This document shows, one piece after another, positions 7,659 to 16,622 of a stretch of 64,000 nucleotides of DNA. Source of the stretch: Actinomadura chibensis NBRC 106107 (lineage in GTDB: Bacteria > Actinomycetota > Actinomycetes > Streptosporangiales > Streptosporangiaceae); NCBI RefSeq assembly GCF_001552135.1, contig NZ_BCQP01000055.1, positions 28,410 to 92,409 on the forward strand, in the 5' to 3' direction. The notes beneath the pieces are model-generated. The model searched no databases, was not told where the DNA came from, and worked only from the letters and a program-made list of their open reading frames with translations. A program made the position numbers and the translations under genes. The stretch's first letter is position 1. The number at the start of each line of letters is the position of its first letter.

Positions 7659-9224
7659 ATGCCCACGTACCTGTCGCCCGGCGTCTACGTCGAGGAGGTG
7701 GCCAGCGGGTCCCGCCCGATCGAGGGGGTGGGCACGTCCGTGGCGGCCTTCGTCGGATTCGCTCCCGAAGGCCCGCTGAACGAGCCCGTGCTCGTCACGA
7801 ACTGGTCGCAGTACGTCGCCTCCTTCGGGGACTTCACCGACGGCTACTACCTCGCCCACGCCGTGTACGGGTTCTTCAACAACGGCGGCGCCACCTGCTA
7901 CGTGATCCGCGTCGGCGGGACGGCCCAGAACGGGAACGGCGCGGACGGCGCGCCGAAGCAGCTCGCCGCCGCGCCGGAGCCCGCCCGGCTCGGCGGGTTC
8001 GACGTCGCGGCCGTCCCGGGGGCGGCGGCCGCGAGCGTCACGGTGGAGGTCGCCGACGCCGACGGCGGCGACAAGGGCGGCGAGAAGGCCGACGACCGGT
8101 TCAAGCTCGTCGTCAAGGTCGACGGTGCGGTCGTCGAGAGCTTCACCGTCTCGACGAAGAAGAACACCCGCAACTACGTCGTCACGCAGGTGCGGGAGCG
8201 GTCGAAGCTCATCACCGTGACGGAGGCCGCGGCGGGGCAGCTCGTCCGACCCGACAACCAGAGCGTGACGCTGGCCGTCCCGGCGGCGCCCGCCGCGCCG
8301 ACCGCCGACGGGCGGGCGATCACGCCCGAGCACTACCTCGGCGACACCGCCGACCGGACCGGCTTCGGCGGCCTGGAGGCCATCGACGCGGTCACGATGG
8401 TCGCCGCGCCGGACCTGATGAGCGCCTACGAGCGCGGCGTCCTCGACCTGGAGGGCGTCAAGGCCGTCCAGCTCGGGATGATCGCGCACTGCGAGCTGAT
8501 GGGCGACCGGGTGGCGATCCTCGACCCGCCGCCGGGGCTGAACGTCCGGCAGGTGCACGAGTGGCGGCAGGAGACCGCCGGGTACGACTCGCGCTACGCC
8601 GCCCTCTACTACCCGTGGATCAAGGTCTTCGACCCGTCGTCCGGGCAGACGGGGCTGGTGCCGCCGAGCGGTCACATGGCGGGCATCTGGGCCCGCAGCG
8701 ACGTCGAGCGCGGCGTGCACAAGGCGCCCGCGAACGAGATCGTCCGCGGCGCCGTGGACCTGGGGCTCCAGGTCACGAAAGGCGAGCAGGATCTGCTCAA
8801 CCCGATCGGCGTGAACTGCATCCGCGCCTTTCCGGGACGGGGCGTCCGGGTGTGGGGCGCGCGGACGCTGGCGTCCGACCCGGCGTGGCGCTACCTGAAC
8901 GTCCGGCGCTATTTCAACTACCTGGAGGAGTCGATCCTCATCGGCACCCAATGGGTGGTGTTCGAGCCGAACGACCAGGAGCTGTGGGCGCGGATCCGCC
9001 GCAACATCTCCGCCTTCCTGGTCACCGAATGGCGGGACGGCGCGCTCTTCGGCGCCACCGCCGACCAGGCGTTCTACGTGAAGTGCGACGAGGAGACCAA
9101 CCCGCCGGAGTCGGTCGACCTCGGACGCGTGGTCTGCGAGATCGGCGTCGCGCCGGTCAAGCCCGCCGAGTTCGTCGTCTTCCGGCTGGCGCAGATCTCC
9201 GGCGGCGGCGAGCTGGAGGAATAG
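7659..9224 (+). CDS. CIS tail sheath protein
   Basis: A 521-residue contractile sheath protein. The start MPTYLSPGVYVEEV and the segment GVGTSVAAFVGF are classic for tail sheath N-termini. The C-terminal part (RYFNYLEESILIGTQWVVFEPND...LWARIRRNISAFL) is the conserved sheath core that builds the helical mesh. An insertion at about residues 85-225 forms the variable surface domain. A GGGGGAG ribosome site lies nine bases before ATG. This starts the structural operon; the abundant sheath product fits its position first after a leader hairpin. Confidence 0.95.
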   Translation: MPTYLSPGVYVEEVASGSRPIEGVGTSVAAFVGFAPEGPLNEPVLVTNWSQYVASFGDFTDGYYLAHAVYGFFNNGGATCYVIRVGGTAQNGNGADGAPKQLAAAPEPARLGGFDVAAVPGAAAASVTVEVADADGGDKGGEKADDRFKLVVKVDGAVVESFTVSTKKNTRNYVVTQVRERSKLITVTEAAAGQLVRPDNQSVTLAVPAAPAAPTADGRAITPEHYLGDTADRTGFGGLEAIDAVTMVAAPDLMSAYERGVLDLEGVKAVQLGMIAHCELMGDRVAILDPPPGLNVRQVHEWRQETAGYDSRYAALYYPWIKVFDPSSGQTGLVPPSGHMAGIWARSDVERGVHKAPANEIVRGAVDLGLQVTKGEQDLLNPIGVNCIRAFPGRGVRVWGARTLASDPAWRYLNVRRYFNYLEESILIGTQWVVFEPNDQELWARIRRNISAFLVTEWRDGALFGATADQAFYVKCDEETNPPESVDLGRVVCEIGVAPVKPAEFVVFRLAQISGGGELEE

Positions 9225-9272
9225 CGCGCCCCGCCGCTTGATACGTGACGGTCTTCAAAGACAGGGAGAACC

Positions 9273-9722
9273 ATGGCATTCAACAAAGCCGACTCGGCAG
9301 CCGCGCACAATTTCGGCCTCCAGATCGACGGCACCACCGTGGAGTATCTGCAGCGGGTGAGCGGGCTCGGCCAGGAGCAGGACGTCATCGAGTTCAAGCA
9401 GAACTCGGCGAAGGGCCAGCCGGCGACGGCGAAGATGCCCGGCGTCGCCAAGGCCGGGGAGATCCAGGTCGTCCGCGCCACGACGCAGAGCCAGGCCTTC
9501 TCCGACTGGATCAAGAAGTCGTTCGAGGGCGACATGAGCTCCGCCCGCAAGAACGCCACGATCATCCAGATGGACTACCAGAACAACCCGGTGCGGCGGT
9601 TCAACCTCCGCAACGCCTGGTGCAGCAGCCAGAAGTTCGACGACCTGGAGGCGGGCAGCACCTCGCCCGTCACCGAGACGATCACCATCACCTACGAAGA
9701 GATGAAGGTCGAAGGCGGCTGA
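9273..9722 (+). CDS. CIS inner tube protein
   Basis: A 149-residue protein of the gp19/Hcp-like tail-tube family (NFGLQIDGTTVEYLQRVSGLG near the start, then SGL-associated beta strands, RFNLRNAWCSSQKFDDLEAG and TITITYEEMKVEGG at the end). It forms the rigid tube driven out by sheath contraction. Ribosome site AGGGAG precedes ATG. The stop overlaps the next start (TGATG). Confidence 0.93.
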   Translation: MAFNKADSAAAHNFGLQIDGTTVEYLQRVSGLGQEQDVIEFKQNSAKGQPATAKMPGVAKAGEIQVVRATTQSQAFSDWIKKSFEGDMSSARKNATIIQMDYQNNPVRRFNLRNAWCSSQKFDDLEAGSTSPVTETITITYEEMKVEGG

Positions 9723-10126
9723 TGCGCCGGTCAGCGCCCGCCGTGGACTCGGTCCGGATGCGGACCGAGTTCACCTTCGAACTCCCGCGCGGCTACGTGG
9801 ACAAGAGCGGGGCCGTCCACCGCGAGGGCGCGATGCGCCTGGCCACCGCCAAGGACGAGCTCATCCCCCTCCAGGACGTGCGCGTCCGGGAGAACCCGCC
9901 GTACCTCTCGGTGGTGCTGCTCGCCCGGGTGATCACCCGGCTGGGCTCGCTGACGGAGGTCCACGACGGCGTCGTGGAGGGGATGTTCGCCTCCGACCTG
10001 GCGTTCCTCCAGGACTTCTACCGCCAGATCAACGCCGAGGGCCACACCCTGGCCAGCGTGGAATGCCCGTCCTGCGCGGAGTCCTTCCAGGTGGACCTCG
10101 CCGGGAGCCGCCTGGGGGAATCGTGA
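9722..10126 (+). CDS. Phage tail assembly-like protein of CIS
   Basis: A 134-residue protein following the tube gene with a one-base overlap. It begins with a strand-rich segment (TEFTFELPRGYVDKSGAVHREGAMRLATAKDE) and ends with a small CPSC motif (VECPSCAESFQ). The composition and position match the conserved small gene between tube and DUF6760 in actinobacterial CIS clusters, possibly a tail assembly chaperone or adaptor. Function is inferred from position only. It overlaps the next gene by four bases. Confidence 0.75.
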   Translation: MRRSAPAVDSVRMRTEFTFELPRGYVDKSGAVHREGAMRLATAKDELIPLQDVRVRENPPYLSVVLLARVITRLGSLTEVHDGVVEGMFASDLAFLQDFYRQINAEGHTLASVECPSCAESFQVDLAGSRLGES

Positions 10127-10266
10127 CGTACCCGCCGGACCGCCTGCACCGGGAGATCGCCTACATCGCCTACCACTTCCACTGGTCCCTTGAGGAGATC
10201 ATGAACCTGGAGCATCCGGACCGGCGCCGGTACGTCACCCAGATCGCCTCCCTGGTGAGCGACTGA
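10123..10266 (+). CDS. DUF6760 small CIS protein
   Basis: A 47-residue protein starting at GTG 10123. The compact sequence (RLHREIAYIAYHFHWSLEEIM, then LEHPDRRRYVTQIA) matches the short DUF6760 family found in phage-tail and CIS operons. It is coupled to its neighbours (four-base overlap upstream, two-base gap downstream). Its role in the particle is unknown. Confidence 0.75.
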   Translation: MTYPPDRLHREIAYIAYHFHWSLEEIMNLEHPDRRRYVTQIASLVSD

Positions 10267-10268
10267 CC

Positions 10269-13193
10269 ATGGGCCTCCGCGACCTGTTCACCCGCCGCCC
10301 GCACCCGGCCTCGGTCCCTGCGGGCGCGCCCGGCTGGCGGGAACTGCCGGAACCGGGCACCCCGCCCCCGATGGGGACGATCTCCAGCACGTCGTTCGGC
10401 TCGGCGCTGGCGACGTGGCGGTCGCCGTCGCTCTCGGGGGAGATCGCCCGCCAGGTCCGGTTGGACGCGCCGAACAGCATGGAGTGGGACCCGCCCCGTC
10501 CCGTCCACGAGGGCACGTCCCCGCCGATGCCGCTGGCGGCTGCGGAGCCCGACCCGGCACCGCGTCCCACAACGCCTTTGACGACCGCGCGAGCGGTGCC
10601 GCGCCCGGTACGCCCGCTAAGGTCGCACCCCGAGGCGCCTCCGCCCGCAACCCCTCCGGCCGACGCCGAGCCCACCGCACCGGCCGATGTTCCGGCGGTT
10701 CAGCGCAAGGCGGCGACACCAGGGACACCACCGACCGCGCGGCGGGCGGCTACGAGCACTCCTCCGCCTCCAGCGGAGGAGAGCACGCCGATGCGGCGCT
10801 CGGCGGCGGAGCCGAGCGGGGGGACACCGGCGAAGCCGCCCGCCGCGCCCACACGGTCCCGTGGTGGACGCGTCGCACGCTCGATCTCCGAGCCCAGACA
10901 CCAGACCCAGCCCTCAGCGAAGCCGGGGGTCACGGCTCCGACCGCCCCCACGAACGCCCTTGCACCCGCCGAACGTCCTGCGCCCAAGCCCGACCTGCCA
11001 GTGCAGCGCTCGGCAAAGGCCCCGGCTCCAGAACGGCGGCCGTCGAGCCCGCCCCCACCTGCCGCCCACACCCCACCCAAGGCCGAACCACCGGTGCGCC
11101 CTTCGGGAGAAGCACAGACTTCGCCGCCTTCAACTCCTCCCGCACCCAAGACTGAATCGCCGGGCACGCCTTCACCAGAGCCGCCGCCGAGTGCTACCGC
11201 ACCCGTCGCGGGTGTGACGTCCAGCCCCGAACAGGTTGAGCGTCCGTCGAAGCCCTCTGCGTCCACCGCGAGTGCAGCGCCCAAGCCCGAACCGCCAGTC
11301 CAACGCTCGACGAAGGCACCGATTTCGGGGTCGCCATCGAACGCTCCCAAGCCCATCGAGAATTCGGTGCCCGCGCCCGAACCACTGGTCCAACGCTCGA
11401 CGAAGGCACCGAGACCGGAGCCCTCTCCGAGCGCTTCCGCGCCGGGGACGCCGGTCGCGGAGTGGCCGTCGAGCGGGTCCGCGCCTGGCGCGTCCAAGCC
11501 GGAACTTCCGGTTGAGCGCGCGGCGGAGATGCCGAGCGCTCCCACGTCCTTCGAGCGTTCTGCGCCCGAGGCTGAACTGCCGGTGCAGCGCTCGGTGGAG
11601 GCGCCGGTTTCGGAGCGGCTGTCGAGTGCTTCCGCGCCCGTTGCGCGTGTGGCGTCCGGGCCCGAACAGGTTGAGCGTTCATCGAAGGCGTCTGCGTCCG
11701 TTGCGGGTGTGGTGCCCGAGCCCGAACCGCTAGTCCAGCGCTCGGTGAAGGGGCCGAGACCGGAGCGGCCGTCGAGTGGTTCCGCGCCTGGCGCGTCCAG
11801 GCCGGAACTTCCGGTTGAGCGCGCGGCGGAGATGCCGAGCGCTCCCACGTCCTTCGAGGGTTCTGCGCCCGAGACTGAAATGCCGGTGCGGCGCTCGGTG
11901 GAGCCGCCGGTTTCGGAGCGGCCGTCGGGTGTTTCCGTGCCTGGCGGGCGGGGGGAGGTGGACGCGTCCGCTGGTCGGCCGGAAGTCGTCCGGTCGGGGC
12001 GGCGGGCGGTGTCCAAGGCGGCGCGGGCCAAGAGGCGCGCGGGGTTGGGGGCGCCCTTGCCCGCGCCGCCGCCACCCGGGGAGGCGGAGGCCGCCTCGCC
12101 GGAAGTGCGGGTCGGTCGTCCTGGATCCCGTCCCACCTCGATGGGACGGGTGGCCGCGGAACCGGCGGGAGAAGAGAGCGCGCTCCGTGCCATGCGCGTC
12201 TCCGCCCAGGTTCCGGGTCCCCCACCCGCCGTTCCGCCCACCGCACGGGCGGGACGGCGGGTGGGGCTCGGCCCGCCCGTCCAACGTTCGACGGCGGCTC
12301 CGCACCCGACCCCGCCCCGGCAGTCTCCGAAGCCACGCGCTGTGCCAGACGCCCCGAATCGCGATGGGGGAGGCGGTGCTTCAGCGCCGGAGCCGCCCTC
12401 GGTCGTTCGTCCGATCCAACGGTCGCCGGGTGCCGTGGCGACCGGCGTCGTTCCGGTTTCTGAAGGTGCGGGCGGTGGGGCGGTCTCGCCGTCTGCCGAG
12501 TCGCAGGACGGCGCCTCCGAGCCTCGACCCCCCGTGGTCGTTCGCCCGATTCAACGGTCGTCGACGCGGGGCGCTGACCGGGTGGCGGCTTCGCCGCGTC
12601 CGGCTGGAGTGGTTCGGCGGGCGGCGCGGACCGGGAGCGTGATCAGCGCTCCCGCTCGAAGGGACGTGCCCCATGGGGCGGGGAGTCCCGTCGTCATGCG
12701 GCGGGTCGAGCGCGGTGGCGCGGCTCGGCCGGTCGCTCTTTCGCGGCCATCGGTTCGGCGCGGCGCGGTTGCCCCAGCCTCCACCGCGTCGTCCGTTCCG
12801 GTGGGCCGGGCACCCGGATTTCAATCGGCTCCGGGTTCGCCCACCGCGCGCCCGGCGGCCTCCTTTGACACCGCCCTTGCCTGGGAGGCCGCCGGGCCCG
12901 CGTCACGTCCCCCGTCCGCTGCTCTGCCGGTGCAGCGCGAAACGGCGCCGCCGCCTCCGCGGAAAGAGCGGCAGGTCGCGGAACCGGCGCCGCCCAAGCG
13001 GCCCCCGGCCGCGCCGGTCCAGCGGCGGACGCAGACATCAGCGGCGCCGCGCACGACCACCGGACGGCAACCGGAGATCGACCTGGACGAGCTCGCCCGC
13101 CGACTCATCGGGCCGCTGACGCGGCTGCTGCGGGCGGAACTGCGACTGGACCGGGAAAGGGTCGGGCGGCTGCGCGACCCGCGGACCTACTGA
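10269..13193 (+). CDS. Long Pro/Ala-rich repeat protein of CIS operon
   Basis: A 974-residue protein of almost wholly disordered, Pro/Ala/Ser-rich sequence. About 15 copies of a short motif of the form PVQRS/PVERA recur, spaced mostly 25-45 residues apart, and a 101-residue block is duplicated almost exactly. Only the C-terminal 45 residues look folded (EIDLDELARRLIGPLTRLLR, then a basic helix ending RLRDPRTY). It sits where other CIS operons encode unassigned proteins, and the cluster has no other candidate of tape-measure size. A length-determining or cargo-holding role is possible but unproven. The VQR motif also occurs in the DUF4157 and effector proteins. Confidence 0.8.
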   Translation: MGLRDLFTRRPHPASVPAGAPGWRELPEPGTPPPMGTISSTSFGSALATWRSPSLSGEIARQVRLDAPNSMEWDPPRPVHEGTSPPMPLAAAEPDPAPRPTTPLTTARAVPRPVRPLRSHPEAPPPATPPADAEPTAPADVPAVQRKAATPGTPPTARRAATSTPPPPAEESTPMRRSAAEPSGGTPAKPPAAPTRSRGGRVARSISEPRHQTQPSAKPGVTAPTAPTNALAPAERPAPKPDLPVQRSAKAPAPERRPSSPPPPAAHTPPKAEPPVRPSGEAQTSPPSTPPAPKTESPGTPSPEPPPSATAPVAGVTSSPEQVERPSKPSASTASAAPKPEPPVQRSTKAPISGSPSNAPKPIENSVPAPEPLVQRSTKAPRPEPSPSASAPGTPVAEWPSSGSAPGASKPELPVERAAEMPSAPTSFERSAPEAELPVQRSVEAPVSERLSSASAPVARVASGPEQVERSSKASASVAGVVPEPEPLVQRSVKGPRPERPSSGSAPGASRPELPVERAAEMPSAPTSFEGSAPETEMPVRRSVEPPVSERPSGVSVPGGRGEVDASAGRPEVVRSGRRAVSKAARAKRRAGLGAPLPAPPPPGEAEAASPEVRVGRPGSRPTSMGRVAAEPAGEESALRAMRVSAQVPGPPPAVPPTARAGRRVGLGPPVQRSTAAPHPTPPRQSPKPRAVPDAPNRDGGGGASAPEPPSVVRPIQRSPGAVATGVVPVSEGAGGGAVSPSAESQDGASEPRPPVVVRPIQRSSTRGADRVAASPRPAGVVRRAARTGSVISAPARRDVPHGAGSPVVMRRVERGGAARPVALSRPSVRRGAVAPASTASSVPVGRAPGFQSAPGSPTARPAASFDTALAWEAAGPASRPPSAALPVQRETAPPPPRKERQVAEPAPPKRPPAAPVQRRTQTSAAPRTTTGRQPEIDLDELARRLIGPLTRLLRAELRLDRERVGRLRDPRTY
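11466..11921 (+). repeat. Internal duplication in Pro-rich gene, 303-base period
   Basis: Bases 11466-11618 recur at 11769-11921 with few differences, an exact 303-base (101-codon) offset that keeps frame. Both copies encode PELPVERAAEMPSAPTSFE. Shorter degenerate units flank them, suggesting growth by unequal crossing-over. Confidence 0.85.
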
Positions 13194-13203
13194 ACGGAAT
13201 GCG

Positions 13204-13629
13204 ATGCCGAAGAAGAACGATCCCGGCTCGACGACGTTCTTCAGGCTCTCCATCGACGGGGAGAGCCTGGGGAACTTCAACGGGTGCGAGGGGCTCGACG
13301 CCCAGGTGGACATCGAGCAGCGTGAAGAAGGCGGCAACAACGGGCACGTGTGGCAGTTGCCCACGCGGGTGCGGCACTCGAACATCCGGCTGACCCGTCC
13401 GATCAACGAGGAGACGGCCAAGGTGATGGCCTGGATCTCCTCAGTGGCGACGGGGATCGAGCGGCCGACGGCGCAGATCGAGGCGCTGCGCGCCAACGGA
13501 ACGCTGGTCGCGCGCTGGTCGCTGCTCGAAGTGGTGCCGGTGAGCTGGACGGGCCCGACGCTCGACCCCGACAGCTCGTCCGTTGCGACCGAGGTCCTGG
13601 AGATCGCGCACCACGGGTTCATGGGCTGA
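13204..13629 (+). CDS. Second tube-like CIS protein (tube initiator candidate)
   Basis: A 141-residue gp19-like tail-tube paralogue (FRLSIDGESLGNFNGCEGLDAQVDIEQREEGG, ending SSVATEVLEIAHHGFMG). CIS operons usually carry a second tube gene beside the LysM gene whose product begins the tube on the baseplate; position next to the LysM protein supports that. The stop overlaps the next ATG. Confidence 0.88.
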   Translation: MPKKNDPGSTTFFRLSIDGESLGNFNGCEGLDAQVDIEQREEGGNNGHVWQLPTRVRHSNIRLTRPINEETAKVMAWISSVATGIERPTAQIEALRANGTLVARWSLLEVVPVSWTGPTLDPDSSSVATEVLEIAHHGFMG

Positions 13630-14333
13630 TGGCGGGCAACGCGAGCCATGTCCGGGCGACGCTCGCCGTCCACAACCCCCCGGCGGGGAACGGGACGCAG
13701 CCCGGCGCGCAGATGAAGGAGATCAAGTTCCAGTTCAACCCGGCGCAGCTGGAGCTGAGCAAGTCGGCGAACTGGAAGTACACCCCGGCGGTCGCGACCA
13801 GGGACGGGGCCAAGGTGGAGTTCCTCGGCTCCGAGCAGCAGAGCCTCGAACTGGAGATCTTCCTCGACTCGTCCAACCGTCCGGACGGCACGCGGGTGCG
13901 CGAGGACGTCGAGACGCTGTTCTCCTGCCTGCGGCCCGCGCCGTCCAGCCTGCCGGACCGGTCGTCCCCGCCGTGGGTGATCTTCGAGTGGGGCAAGTTC
14001 GCGACCGTGAAGTTCGTCGCCTACGTGCGGCGGGTCAGCGCGACCTACACGCTGTTCAGCCCGACCGGGTCGCCGGTCCGGGCGACGTGCCGGGTGTCGC
14101 TTGAGGAGATCCCGCAGGACACGCCGAACCAGAACCCGACCTCGGGCGCGCTGACGGCGCGGAGCGTGCACCGGCTGGTGGCGGGCGACACGCTCCAGTC
14201 GCTGGCCTGGCGGGAGTACGGCGACGCGACGGCCTGGCGGGTGATCGCCGAGGCCAACGAGATCGACGACCCGATGCGGCTGGAGCCGGGACGCGAGCTC
14301 CTGCTGCCCGCCGCCGAGGACGTCCGGGCCTAG
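13629..14333 (+). CDS. LysM-domain baseplate protein (Pvc7/gp53-like)
   Basis: A 234-residue protein. Residues 1-165 form the conserved CIS/phage baseplate domain (EIKFQFNPAQLELSKSANW; QQSLELEIFLDS; RVSATYTLFSPTGSPVRATC). A C-terminal LysM-like module follows (HRLVAGDTLQSLAWREYGD, then EPGRELLLPA). In contractile tails this protein clips the spike to the tube and inner baseplate; the LysM fold here is structural rather than peptidoglycan-binding. ATG overlaps the preceding TGA. Confidence 0.9.
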   Translation: MAGNASHVRATLAVHNPPAGNGTQPGAQMKEIKFQFNPAQLELSKSANWKYTPAVATRDGAKVEFLGSEQQSLELEIFLDSSNRPDGTRVREDVETLFSCLRPAPSSLPDRSSPPWVIFEWGKFATVKFVAYVRRVSATYTLFSPTGSPVRATCRVSLEEIPQDTPNQNPTSGALTARSVHRLVAGDTLQSLAWREYGDATAWRVIAEANEIDDPMRLEPGRELLLPAAEDVRA

Positions 14334-14349
14334 GAGAAGGGGGAGAAGG

Positions 14350-16134
14350 GTGTCGAAGGGCGCATACACCAACCAGCTCTCGGTGACCGTCGACGGCCGT
14401 CCGCTGACGCGCGAGCAGCGGCGGAGCCTGGTCCAGGGCTGGGTGGACTCCAGCGTGAACGTCCCCGCGTCCTTCCAGCTGACCTTCCGGGACCAGTACC
14501 GGCGGCTGCTCGGCGAACTGGGCGTGCGGATCGGCTCGAAGGTGGTGCTGCGGGCCCTCGCCGTCGGCAGGGACGGCGGCAAGCCGCTGTTCACCGGGGA
14601 GGTCACCGCGCTGGAGGCCGACTTCGACGACACCGGCAAGTTCAGCGTGGTCCGCGGCCACGACCCGGGGCACCGGCTGCTGCGCAACCAGCGCGTCGAG
14701 GGCTACCAGAACATGACCGCGTCCGACATCGCGCGCAAGATCGCGTCGCGGAACCGGCTGCGGATCGGCCGGATCGACCCGACCCGGACGCTCTACGAGA
14801 CGATTACCCAGCCGAACGTCACCGACTGGGAGTTCCTGATCAGGCTGGCGCACGAGAACGGCGTCGAGGTCTACTTCTCGGACGAGGGCGAGTTCCGTTT
14901 CGTCGAGCCGAAGCCCGCGTCGGGCGCGCCCGGCAAGACGGCGAAGGCCGCGTCCAGCCCGTACGTGCTGGAGTTCGGGACGAACCTGCGCCGCTGCCGC
15001 ACCGGCGTCACCGCCGCCGACCAGGTCGGCACGGTGCGGGTGCGGGGCTGGGACGTCCGCCGCAAACGCGAGGTGATCGGACGCGCCGACGCCACCCGCA
15101 ACCCCGAACTGGACATCGGGCTGACCGGCGTCGACGCCGTCCAGCCGTTCGGGAAGGCGGAGCTGGTCGAGACCGGCATCCCCTACGACACGCACGCGCA
15201 GGTGAAGGAGGCCGCGAAGGCGCTCGCGGGCGACGTCAGCGGCGCGTTCGCCGAGCTTGAGCTCGCGGCGGACGGCGACCCGAAGCTGCGTCCCGGGCTG
15301 CCGGTCGCGGTGAACCGGATCGGCCGCCCCTTCGAGGGCCGGTACACGGTCACCACCGCGCGGCACGTGTTCGGGATCGGGGACTCCTACGAGACGTGGC
15401 TGACGGTGTCCGGCCGCCAGCACCGGTCGCTGTTCGGGCTGGCGTCCGGCGGCGCCGCGCCCGCCGCGCCGAAGGTGCCCGGGGTCGCGTCCGCGATCGT
15501 CACCGACATCCAGGACCCGCGCAACCAGGGACGTGTCAAGCTGCGCTTCCCCTGGCTGAGCGACGACTACGTCAGCGACTGGGCCCGGGTGGTGCAGTAC
15601 GGCGGGGTGCGCGGCGGCGGGCTCCTGATGCCGGACGTGAACGACGAGGTCCTCGTCGCGTTCGACCGGGGCGCCCTCGACCACCCCTACGTCATCGGCG
15701 GGCTCTACAACGGCGTCGACCGGCTGCCCAAGTACCGGCGGATGCCGGTGGTCGGGACGTCCGGCCGGGTGAACTGGCGCAGCGTCGCGTCCCGCACCGG
15801 GAACCGGATCGAGCTGGTGGACGCGCCCGGCCAGCAGGGCGTGAAGGTCGCGAGCGGCGACGACCGGATGACGGTCGAGATGCGCGAGACCGGGACGCGG
15901 CTCACCGTCCACAGCGACGGCAGCGTCGACATCTCCGGCAACCGGACGGTGACGGTGAGGGGCCCGGTCATCCGGGTCAACGCGACGACGCGGCTCGACC
16001 TCCAGGCGGCGAGCATCGGCCTCCGCGCGGCGAACCTCATGGTCCAGGGCATCGTCGAGGTGCAGGGCAAGGTCAACGTCACCGGGCTGCTCACCCAGAA
16101 CCACGCCCCGGTCATGATCATTCCAGCGGGCTGA
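14350..16134 (+). CDS. VgrG-like central spike protein
   Basis: A 594-residue protein starting at GTG 14350 after a GGAGAAGG ribosome site. The N-terminal two thirds are gp27/late-control-D like (LTFRDQYRRLLGELGVRIGSKV; ITQPNVTDWEFLIRLAHENG). From about residue 383 a gp5-type OB fold follows (DIQDPRNQGRVKLRFPWLSD; LLMPDVNDEVLVAFDRG), then a short beta-helical region (GSVDISGNRTVTVRGPVIRV). It trimerises into the membrane-piercing spike. No separate PAAR tip gene was found, so the tip may be built by this C-terminus. Confidence 0.93.
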   Translation: MSKGAYTNQLSVTVDGRPLTREQRRSLVQGWVDSSVNVPASFQLTFRDQYRRLLGELGVRIGSKVVLRALAVGRDGGKPLFTGEVTALEADFDDTGKFSVVRGHDPGHRLLRNQRVEGYQNMTASDIARKIASRNRLRIGRIDPTRTLYETITQPNVTDWEFLIRLAHENGVEVYFSDEGEFRFVEPKPASGAPGKTAKAASSPYVLEFGTNLRRCRTGVTAADQVGTVRVRGWDVRRKREVIGRADATRNPELDIGLTGVDAVQPFGKAELVETGIPYDTHAQVKEAAKALAGDVSGAFAELELAADGDPKLRPGLPVAVNRIGRPFEGRYTVTTARHVFGIGDSYETWLTVSGRQHRSLFGLASGGAAPAAPKVPGVASAIVTDIQDPRNQGRVKLRFPWLSDDYVSDWARVVQYGGVRGGGLLMPDVNDEVLVAFDRGALDHPYVIGGLYNGVDRLPKYRRMPVVGTSGRVNWRSVASRTGNRIELVDAPGQQGVKVASGDDRMTVEMRETGTRLTVHSDGSVDISGNRTVTVRGPVIRVNATTRLDLQAASIGLRAANLMVQGIVEVQGKVNVTGLLTQNHAPVMIIPAG

Positions 16135-16148
16135 ACGGGGGGATTTCG

Positions 16149-16622
16149 ATGGGGGAGCAGTTCGTCGGCGCGGGCTGGGGGTTCCCGATGCGGGTCAGCG
16201 CGTCCGGCGGGATCGTGCTCGTCACCGGGGAGCGGGAGATCGAGGAGGCGATCCGGCTGGTGCTCGCGACCGCGCCGGGCGAGCGCCCGTCCCGGCCCGA
16301 GTTCGGCTGCGCGATCCACGACCTCGTGTTCGCGCCCGTCAACGAGGAGACCGCCGGGCGCATCGCCTACGAGGTGCGCGGCAGCCTGGACCGCTGGGAG
16401 CCGCGCATCGAGGTCGCCGACGTCCGGGTGAGCGTCGCGCCGGACGACCCGGCGGTGCTGTTCATCGACGTCCGCTACGAGGTCCGCGGCACGAACAACC
16501 CGCGCAACCTGGTCTTCCCGTTCTATGTGATCCCGTCCCACGACGACCCGGCGGACGAGGTGGACGCAACGGACGCGACATCCCGGCCGGGCCGCCGACC
16601 GTCCTTCGAGAGCGGAACCTGA
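16149..16622 (+). CDS. gp25-like baseplate wedge protein
   Basis: A 157-residue GPW/gp25 family protein. The central motif (IEEAIRLVLATAPGERPSRPEFGCAIHDLVF) is the defining gp25 signature and starts sheath polymerisation at the baseplate. The start ATG 16149 is preceded by a G-rich tract. The last about 20 residues are a charged tail beyond the usual domain. Stop and next ATG overlap (TGATG). Confidence 0.93.
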   Translation: MGEQFVGAGWGFPMRVSASGGIVLVTGEREIEEAIRLVLATAPGERPSRPEFGCAIHDLVFAPVNEETAGRIAYEVRGSLDRWEPRIEVADVRVSVAPDDPAVLFIDVRYEVRGTNNPRNLVFPFYVIPSHDDPADEVDATDATSRPGRRPSFESGT

